NCBI GenBank assembly: GCA_017562135.1 | Contig: QEYB01000047.1 | Coordinates: 62,001-126,000 of the forward strand | DNA: 64,000 bases | From: Dipylidium caninum | Lineage: Eukaryota > Platyhelminthes > Cestoda > Cyclophyllidea > Dipylidiidae | Direction of reading: 5' to 3' | Shown: positions 55,261 to 64,000 of the stretch, in pieces | Layout of the letters: every line of letters starts with the position of its first letter | How positions within the stretch are numbered: position 1 is the first letter of the stretch | The notes under the pieces: generated by a model | Databases searched by the model: none | Seen by the model: only the letters and a program-made list of their open reading frames with translations | Told to the model about the DNA's origin: nothing | Translations under genes and position numbers: made by a program

Positions 55261-58200
55261 ATGTCGCGTATTTTTAAGTTGAGAAATAACTCTGACTCCT
55301 CCCTTTCAAAATCCAATCCATCAAGTCCCCGTTTCGTGAAATCTGCTAGCAGTTCCCACAAAAGGATAAGCCTTATCGTTTCTCTCGACCGAACTCTTCA
55401 CGAAATCGCTACCATCCTGCAAAATCGTTATGGCCTCGATCTCAAAAATTGTCAATATTACCTCAATGACCGCATTAGAGTAAGTGTATGATATCTTTTT
55501 ATTTCCATAGCTTCATGGAAATTGGCCTCTCTCTGCACACTGTATCCAGCCTAGTGGAATGGTGCAATTACTGCTGGAAATTAAGTCAATGCCGACCCAT
55601 GTATCGTCGTACCGCTTCACCCGATTAAATGTTGTCGATATCCTTTCTCCTGATAATGAAGGCGATTTTGCAGATCATTCAACCATTAATATAAAAGGCC
55701 GATTTAGTGAGGCTGCAGCTACTCAGGTATCAGTGCTCTTGCGTTTTGTTTATTAGTTAATGTACTCTTACTGTTTGATTTGTCAATCTCATTGTTTTGT
55801 GCAACAGAATGTTTTTGGCTTTATTTGCTTCTATATTTTACGTGTTCCCTTTTTTGATTCGGGATTTGTGTCGATGATTTTTATTCCTATAAACCAACCC
55901 CTCTAAAGGAGTTTCTTTTCTAATTTGTTTGATGGACAATACATTTCGTGAATTATAATGAGTTAGTCATCATAACAAAACAAAATGTAATCTATCATGA
56001 CGATTTTTTTTCTCTTTTTGTCTTGGTCCCCTGCTGAGTTTATTAGAAGGGATGATCGTGGCATCTGGTTTGCTCCCTTTGTAAACATGTTATGCGTCAT
56101 TTATCAAACCAGCGTAAATTACGACCGGCGCGCTTAGGTTATTTCTGTTCTTTCAATCAGGTGAAATTGTGCCCCTTTTTCCGTTCTTGTGTGTGGATGG
56201 TTGCATTGCCGCTTTCTTCTGGTAGTGACAACGTTTAGGCGGAGACAAACGTGTTATGACACTTTCATGTCTGTTACCTGTTACTTTCGATATGAATTTA
56301 ATTGTTTTGGTCGCAATCGTCATTAGTTTTCATAAATTCCTTTGGCTAAGTCATTCCCCTGTACTTATTTCTTTAATATTTGTCGTGTATGCTTTATTTC
56401 ATTGTGATTTACAAAGCAACTTAAGTCACGACGGCGATGATCCTGATGATTTCCATTGAAACGAAAAAATTCGAGTCTTGATTCATTAGTAGTTTATCTG
56501 CGCCTATGTAAATGGCTCATTGACCCTGTTTTTCTTGTAATCCCCATTTATAACTTCGCGGAAACAAGTTTCGTGAGACGGGGGTGAATTAGGGGTGTTA
56601 CTGCGAAGCTACAAAGGATTTTCGAAGAATTTTTTCCAATATTTCTATTTTATGGGCAATCTAATGTTCGAGTTTGCTCATTCTTTCGCTTGATGATAAA
56701 ATTCCGTTAATATTCCTTTATTGATGGTTGGTAGACGACAACTACATTAAGACAAGATTTTCACTAAACAGCAATTCTCCGGTAACACATATGATGTTCG
56801 CAAGTCCGGTTCATTTGCTGGTGTTTTTTTTTCATTTTTTGTGCTAAATTAAACATATGCATATAAGGTTCTTTAAACAATCGTTTTAAACTTCGTCCAT
56901 AACGTCTTGATTGCCTTATCTATTATTGTTCGGACAAGACTTACACTGACAGTACGCATTTTGTTCGTAGCCACGGAGACCAAACACGGCAGCAGGACTT
57001 AATGCAATAGGACCAACGCCATCGAGTTCTAGTGTCGGGTCCGATGGTCCTCTGAACCTAGATTCATCTACGGACCAAGGCTCTGTGTTCATCTCTCACA
57101 GTGCCGTTTTGCAGGCCTTTACCGCTGCTAGCCGAGCCATTGAAAATGTAGACTGTTTCTCCGCCGCTACTATCTCTAGTAATAGTGCCACTCAAAATCT
57201 TGTCACAGCGCCATCAAATGTTTGCACTACACATGTCGGCACCTCCCAGTATTGCTCTAACTACCCCATGGTGGTTGAACGCTTTGCAGGTGTTGGGGCT
57301 GATGGTGGTGGCAGGTGGACCATAGACGAACACTACCATCGTCTCATGAGAATGAATAGCATTCCGAGTGACCCAGGCCAATGGAATTCGACACAGGTAG
57401 AACCTTTAGGTTGTTTTCCTATTACTTTGTTCTTAACCATACTTAATTTCTGTATTGTTTTTGCTACACTCTTGGATTGCAGGTGGTAATGTGGATTAAT
57501 TGGGCTTCAAAACACTTCAGGTTGGTAGATAACGGTTCTACCAACTCGCATCACCAATTTAATGGCGGTGGCGATGGCGGTAAATTAGCGAAGGCCTTTG
57601 AAGGTCTGTCAGGAAAGGATCTTTTGAGTCTTTCACTTAATGATCTTTCTACACGGTTTAACTTCTCTGGTTCAACTGCCACTCCAAATTTGGCCTTCTT
57701 TACCCACTTCGAACTGCTCAAGAACTGCCGCGAAGTTTGTGAGTCTTTCCTTAATCTCTCAAAAAAATTATGTAAAGGTCTTCGAAGTTAGTAAAAATAG
57801 TAAGGGGATGGCTCATGTGAACTGATCTTGAAGCTTGTGCCATTTTTATTTGCGTTGTTGTTAAGCCTTTGCTACATCCCATAAATTACTTTGATTTTGC
57901 CAAATTACCATTTGTATTAGTGCCTTACAGCGCTCTCTTGAGAGGACCAAAAATATTAATTGAGCAATGTTATGGTAAGCTTGTGAGGGAGCGCGTATGC
58001 TTTCTGTAATTAAATTCAAAATCCGGTGATTAACTCAGCTATTAGCGCCTACTGTTGATAAGCAAGTAGGCATGTGTTTCTATCAGGTGTCCCCTACAAG
58101 CCCCAAACACAACCCTACACGGTAACCCAGACCTCACAGCGGGTTTACCGTCAAATGGGTCGATCTCGAGTTCGTACACCCCGAACTGGTAGTGGAGAAT

Positions 58201-59639
58201 TCAACTCGACTGGCCCCTCGTCATCCGCCTATCCTGGAACCGATGGCAATTCTGTGATCACACGTTTCACTGGCGGCACCGGTACAACCTTCCCATTTCG
58301 CCTACATGTTCCCCCAAATAACTGTTTTTATAATCACGTTTTTATGACCCCTTCAGGCAACGCCGTAACCGGACTAAACGGAACTATCTTCTCCCCCTCT
58401 CTCCCCCTTTCGAGCAACCTACGTCTTAATGGCGGCGGTTTTCAGTCGCGCATCAGCCAACCCTCCGCACCCAGTGTACAGCTCTCTTATGGACGCCTTG
58501 CTTCACTCGCCTCTTCTTCCTCCTACTTTACTTCTGTGCCTGAATCTCTCCATGCAGGGCTTTCCACCCATGGGATTAGTTTGTATAGTACTGGAGATGG
58601 TAATACATCGGTTCCCACAACTTCCTTCGGTACTGCTGATAATAATGTCTTCCGCACAGAAGACCGCATTTATCCCTCATTTTCCTCCACTTCTATCGAT
58701 GGCAACGGTGCCTCTGGTAGTGTTAGGAAGTATCGGGTTGTATCAGCGCTCTCGCCACCGCACCACCGCGATTCAGGGAACATAACGGTGAGTCCAGATT
58801 TGTTACGGAGACTTGTGTGAGAAACGCCTTTGTCTTTATCGATGCTATAAGAGTAGGCTCAGTTGAAAATAATTAATTAACTTGGTTGTTGGTGAATTAA
58901 CTTCTAGGTTCCCTCCCTTACACTTGGAGGAAGCGGTAGCCAGTCGTCTGTGGTTGGGACCAGTTGCCAGGTTCACCTGTGGCAGTTCCTCTTAGAGCTC
59001 CTTACTGATTGGCGCCACCAGGACGCCATCCACTGGGTCAATGGGGATGGTGAGTTTATACTCGCAAATCCTGAACAGGTGGCTTCGATGTGGGGTCAGC
59101 GCAAAAACAAGCCAGCAATGAATTACGAGAAACTATCACGTGCATTGCGCTACTATTATGATGGTGATATGATCGCTAAGGTTCAGAGCAAACGTTTCTG
59201 CTACAAATTTATTTGCGATCTCAAAACCCTCATGGGATATTCTGCGGGTGAACTTCATGAACTCGTGTGTATGTGCGCGGAGAAGCATGGTGTTGATTTT
59301 ACAAATGGCGATTTGGAAACCAGCCGGAAAAGACCCTTGATGGATGGAGAGGCTTGGTTTGGTTGTCCCTCTCCGGCTCGACTCAGAAATACGTCCTCAT
59401 CCATGCCAGCCATTTTGGATACCATGGAATCGGACTCTACTTCTGCAGAAGTGGACGTTAGTCCACATTTCTCTAGGCCGGAAGAGGAGGCTGAAGTCCT
59501 TGGAGAAGTCGAAGAAGATGAGGATGATGAATCATTTGAATACTGTGGTGTCGATGATATTGATAAGGTGACAGCCATGCTCAGAATGGAAGCTGATGAG
59601 TGTTGTAAAATTGCTGAACAGAAGTCTAGAAAGAAGTAA
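55261..59639 (+). CDS. GABPA: GA-binding protein alpha-type ETS factor
   Basis: GABP-alpha binds GGAA sites and recruits GABP-beta; it controls nuclear genes for mitochondria and other housekeeping genes. There are six exons: 55261-55479, 55511-55726, 56971-57396, 57483-57738, 58087-58787 and 58908-59639, with the phases agreeing for about 849 aa (human 454). The ubiquitin-like OST domain spans exons 1-2: [20 protein letters not shown], then [13 protein letters not shown] and RLNVVDIL. The pointed domain spans exons 3-4: [38 protein letters not shown] and [14 protein letters not shown]. The ETS domain begins near residue 627: [36 protein letters not shown] and [34 protein letters not shown] after it is diagnostic for GABPA. 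The extra length comes from a Ser/Gly/Thr-rich region in exons 3 and 5 and an acidic tail. The gene is divergent to SRF. Confidence 0.93.
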
Positions 59640-62600
59640 TCCGCTTTTAATAAGTGTACATCTGCTAATTCTGTAAATAGCTGTGCTTTTTCCTTGTTTA
59701 CCCCTCCCAACCACCCATGCGGTCTGTAATCCTCTCTTTAACCCTGCGATTCTATTAGTACGTTTTTATACTCACTGGCGATGTGTACACCGGCGTTCGT
59801 CACTGGTCTTGTGGAACTTACAAACCACGTCCCTTTTTCATGAGATTATAATGCGTTTATCCGCTAGGTCCTTCTCCTCTGTTGGGTCGGTGGTAAGGAC
59901 ACGACTGAATAAAGTGCGCTCGTTGTTCGGTAAGGGTTAGCACTTATCCCAATTTTTTTCCTCTTGAGTTTTTTGAAGTGCCCCTAGTCTTCTCCCTCGT
60001 GCTCGACCACATCTTGATCGCTCCTTCCTGCAGCCAAACTAATTGGGAGGCTTGAGGGTGGGGAGTTAGGAGGGCGGGCATTAGAGATGCGATACAGTCT
60101 AGTAATGTCGTCTCACTAGCCTTTTTCAGTTAATAGCGGGACACCCGGAATTGGCCGATAACGCAGTAAGTTCATTATGTTGATAACCAGAAATTATGTC
60201 GTCGTTTTATTTTTATATTATATTAGCTATGACATCGTTGACTACCCGCTTTTCTCGGTGGGAGTACATTCCTTTGGAGTCATTGACTGGAACATTTGGC
60301 CGTCTCCAACATCTGGCACCACACTCGGCTGGCGTGTAACCTGCGCCAGTTGGATTGGAATGTCTTACTCTCACTGATGTGGCTTTCAATTCCGCTTGAG
60401 GCAGGAATAGTCTGACTTCTAAGACAGCACAGGTGCCTTCTCCCCTGTGCCACACTGTTTTGCCAGAGGTGATGCTCATTTCCCCTTGCGCTGTTTCGAG
60501 CAGCCTCGTGTCAGTATTATTACAAATTCGCCCTCGCATGACATAACCTCTGACGCTGAAGGATAGTAGAAATTGAAATAGTCGTGTTGCGCTTGTTTGG
60601 CACTTGAGAGGGTGGTCACGCGGAATGTCCGTGGTTAAAAGTAATTACGATCAAATCAGGTATTAGTTACTACCCGACGCGCTATTGCGCATCAATGCGC
60701 ATTTTCCCGTCGTGCACGGTGGTCTGCCTAAGGTCACGCATCTAATGTCCGGATCCAAACTATTCGGTAGGATGGAGGAGTTAGAAGCTGGGAATCATGC
60801 CTCGTATTTGGGTAGATACTAATGGTAGTAAAAAATTTAATTTACAACATGATACGCGTCTATTTACACGTCTGCTGAAAGATTGTCAGGAGCATCGTTT
60901 CTTTAGTCGGACTAGGAAAGGTCAGATAAATGAGTAGGTGGCCTCCACTGCCTATACCGAAGCTGAGGGGCCAAATTGAAACATCTCTTCATTCAATAAA
61001 TTTGGGGTTTTTACAGTGCGGGAAGTTTGGTAAAATACGATATCCATGGGGTGAATGACGACATCTGATCATCGTGATGCCACGGCGCTGGCAGCTATGC
61101 TTGTCTTAAAATATTTCCAAGGCCGTGTCGAACTCAAAAATAATGCCTCTTCAATTTCACTGCCCTTCCTCCACCTTTGCTGGTCTCTCCATATCGACCA
61201 AATGTAATTTTCAACCAGGACAATATCAAGCGAATAATTACCTATCTCCCTTAAGGTCAATAGTCAAGGGATTAGTCAGTAAGAGTGGACCAAGGCGACT
61301 TGTCAATGACACAGTTGTGACGTGTTCAAAAGTTGCGCGTCGCTTGTGGCATTTTTGCCCATCTTCAAATGTCTGGATTCTACCAGGTCCAAAAAAAAGA
61401 CTCTTCCTTCCTTGTATAAGAGCCTTATAAGTCGTAAAGGGAATTTTCCCTTTTCTGATTTAGGCGCCTGGTTCGAGGAGTGACGAGGAGGAAAATGCCT
61501 TGGGATTACTTGTCATTTTCGCATTAGTGCCTCCTGAATCGGTGCCTACTCCGCATTAGGCAGCATAGTGGGCGAAAAATGTAGTGCTAAGTACACTTTT
61601 TCATTCGTTCCTTAGTCGTCTGACTCTGTCACTCGAACCTTAGACAACTTGAGGCGAAAGGCCACTCTCCCTTCCTCCGCTAATTCTACGAACGACCTAC
61701 CGTCGACCGTATTTGATAAGTTTCGGTGATCATACACCAATGATGGCCTGATCCAGCTTACAATACCCCACTAATTTCCGTTCCCTTACCTGATGAAACC
61801 TCACGCAAAGTGTCTCGTGGGGTTAAGCATACTACTACATTTGCGTCCTCCTCAGTAATTCCATAGTAGCTGTAACGTTCTGCTGATGTGATTTAAGTAG
61901 AGAGAGCGGAATCGGTAATCTTTACCCCTTGTGGAAGTAATTCCGACTTTTCATACTTACCCTTTTTCAGACATAATTAAATCCTATTCTTTACATTCTT
62001 ACATATTGAAATACCCTCCAAACGGTTTATTTCATGATGGAGTATCCTCACAATTCTATCGTAGCACTTACAGACGAGTAAATGTTGCCTTGGCAGTGAG
62101 GAGAGAAGTCGCAATCGGCACCACTAAATAGTGGGACTATGTCGAACGCGGCCTGGGATTACCACAAAATAATCCTTCATTCACTTGCATGGGACTGGCC
62201 ATCGGGCCGTTTTGCTGGAGTCATCGCCCCGATGATGATTTGGTCCTCGTCATACCGAAATGCTCTCTATCGCACATAACATCGGGGCAAAGTTAACCAC
62301 TGGTTACAAAAAATTGGGGTTATTCTTTGCAATATCGTTCGTAGGACTCAACTAAGGCTCTTGACGACTTTATTCACTTTGCGTATATCCAACCCAATTG
62401 TTCACACCGCTTGACTCATGTGTAAGACTTATTGAACTCTCCACAAACATCCAATCGCCTAAGTGTGGAGCTTTGTGATTCCCTCAGTTTCGGTGTGAGT
62501 GTGCCGAGCGCTGAACGCTGTCATCACAGGTGGTTATAGGGTGTAAGCGGGGTTCACCGTCCTCAAATCGGTGCCAAAGTAACCGTCCCACAGACCTCCT

Positions 62601-63564
62601 CCATTCCTCTCCTTTCCACCTCCACTTCCAGCCACCCGCGAGGAAGTTTATTTAATGTTTATCTGTACCGGAGAGAGGATACACGCGTCGACTCCACTAA
62701 CTGGGTCACCGCCATCTAATCGCAAAAAATCCTCCTGCCCAATGATTTGATCGGGCTGGAGATCCACACTCTAGCAATTCGTGCTCCTTGGCTGATGGCA
62801 CCAGTTTCGGGGGCTCCAGTCAGTCGAATTCCTGACACTTTCAAAGGAGACTGGATTTTCAATCGTCCTTTCAAGATTCACTGAAAATCGCCATTATGAC
62901 TCGCCTCTCAGGGCTGTAACGCCAATTAACAAGCCTTCTCCAACCATTTATTAGCGTCTTTTCGGCACCAACCTTGATGGAGTGACTTCCGCCTCGCCGT
63001 CGTCCCTTCGGAGTAAAACGGTGAGGCAAGGGAAGCGGAACAGTTTACTCTATCGTTGTAGGTGAAAAGTGGAAATTTTGAGGACAGACACTGTTCAAAG
63101 CATCCGTAATCTCTAAAAAGAGTTAAAATAATGAGACCGCTTGCTGTGAATGACAACGTTCAAAAGGTATGTTACGGACTTCGCTCTGCCTCACGGTTCC
63201 TTTTATGTTTGTCAGAGAAAATTACATACCCGGTGAACATTTGAAGTGAGTTGCCTCGCATCGTGGTCGAAAGGCGAAACTCCTCGTCTGCGGATTGAAT
63301 TTGATGGTAGCCTCCGGGGTTGTTCCACCGCCCTGCCTTTGACAGTCCACATTGGTGGAATGGATAAGTTCCAGCGACAACATCGGTGGCCACATATTCG
63401 GTCATATAGCGTCACACAGTCTCGTTTGAATGGATTATTTACATCAGATCGAACGAAATATGAGAAAATTTTAACAAGTAGCTTTACTTTTATCGCTTAA
63501 TGATACATAGTCACGTGCAAATTGACCAAAAAAATTCTTTCACTTTAGTCTTGAGTGTACCCAT
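59640..63564. other. Gene-poor interval before mariner copy 2
   Basis: No supported gene over 3.9 kb. The longest frame (60539-60213, minus, 108 codons) has no start context, splice sites or motif and is not called. The base composition is more GC-balanced than the introns. No repeat family is evident until the mariner copy. Confidence 0.4.
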
Positions 63565-64000
63565 GGCTACTGGGGAGGTTCATCTGTTCCACTATACCTT
63601 ATACGAATTTCATCACGGAAGAAACGCCACAGAAGCATGTAGGAATTGGCCGATAGTGTTCGATAGAGGCACAGTCTCTGATAGTAAATGCAGAAAGTGA
63701 ATCGAAGAAATTGAGAGAGGTGATTTCAACCTCTCTGATAAGCCACGTTCTGGGCGACCATCCCTCATCGACGACCAGGTTGTTAAGTCCATGTTGGAGC
63801 AAGACCCCTCTCTGACCACATGTGCGATCGTGGTCGGAGGATAGGATTGGTACGGAAACATTCACGATGAATGCCACATCAGTTACCTGAGGGGAGAATT
63901 TTGATGCTCGAGTCATCGTAGGCACCTCTCTGCGTGCTCGGAAGAAAATCGGGGTCTTCTTCAACCGGATGATGATAACGGGGATGAAAGGTGAATTACC
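63565..64000 (+). mobile_element. Degenerate mariner transposon, copy 2 (cut by window end)
   Basis: The 5' part of the same element as copy 1, in opposite orientation. Over 436 bases the two differ at few positions, by eye roughly 95% alike. It begins with ATGGCTACTGGGGAGG (ATG at 63563), where copy 1 has AGGGCTACTGGG, and continues YEFHHGRNATEACRN. The same TGA replaces the Trp codon after KCRK, the same TAG follows VVGG, and GRPSLIDDQ is intact. Near the end, GDER-stop shows a private TGA where copy 1 keeps Trp (GDERWI). The remainder lies beyond 64000. Confidence 0.85.

Noticed and set aside
60213..60539. 108-codon minus-strand frame
   Set aside because: Random-looking composition with no domain; no neighbouring exons found.

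Overview
The window is animal nuclear DNA. Genes on both strands are broken by introns, most coding sequences match single-copy animal families, and the intergenic DNA is AT-rich with few repeats. Many introns are only about 29-40 bases long, next to others of 1-3 kb. That mix, together with a degenerate mariner family, fits a flatworm, and a tapeworm is my best guess. This is inference from gene style, not a database match. There are no operons of bacterial type, no rRNA, no CRISPR, and no tRNA that I could support.

Layout from left to right. 1-2.87 kb: no gene recognised. 2.87-4.17 kb (-): MED22, head to head with SNRPA1 (U2 A', +, 4.39-5.45 kb). 5.67-9.43 kb (-): DESI2 peptidase. 11.23-12.97 kb (+): SDE2, with one and possibly two reading-frame breaks. 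13.51-14.99 kb (-): unrecognised multi-exon gene. 16.66-19.00 kb (-): LRRC23, head to head with PACRG (+, 19.21-19.87 kb). 20.01-20.68 kb (-): unrecognised protein with an N-myristoylation-type start. 20.96-25.71 kb (-): kanadaptin (SLC4A1AP) in 15 exons. 26.38-29.36 kb (-): SF3A3. 30.76-33.42 kb (+): CCCH zinc-finger protein. 33.4-39.0 kb: gene-poor, with simple repeats. 39.00-47.95 kb (+): beta-type cyclic nucleotide-gated channel with an altered pore and a frame break that coincides with a possible 32-base intron. 48.19-49.18 kb (-): dead mariner. 50.95-52.40 kb (+): ZNF622/REI1. 52.88-53.61 kb (-): SRF-type MADS factor. 55.26-59.64 kb (+): GABP-alpha-type ETS factor. 59.6-63.56 kb: no gene recognised. 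63.57 kb to the end (+): second copy of the same mariner, inverted relative to the first.

Functional themes. Three proteins belong to or act with the U2 snRNP and splicing machinery (SNRPA1, SF3A3, SDE2), and SDE2 and SF3A3 share a closely similar SAP-like motif. LRRC23 and PACRG are both axonemal proteins and sit on what looks like one bidirectional promoter. MED22, SRF and GABPA act in transcription, and ZNF622 in 60S ribosome maturation. The neighbourhood is otherwise ordinary housekeeping DNA. The less ordinary parts are the ultrashort intron class, the CNG channel frame break and pore, and the mariner pair that share the same inactivating stops.
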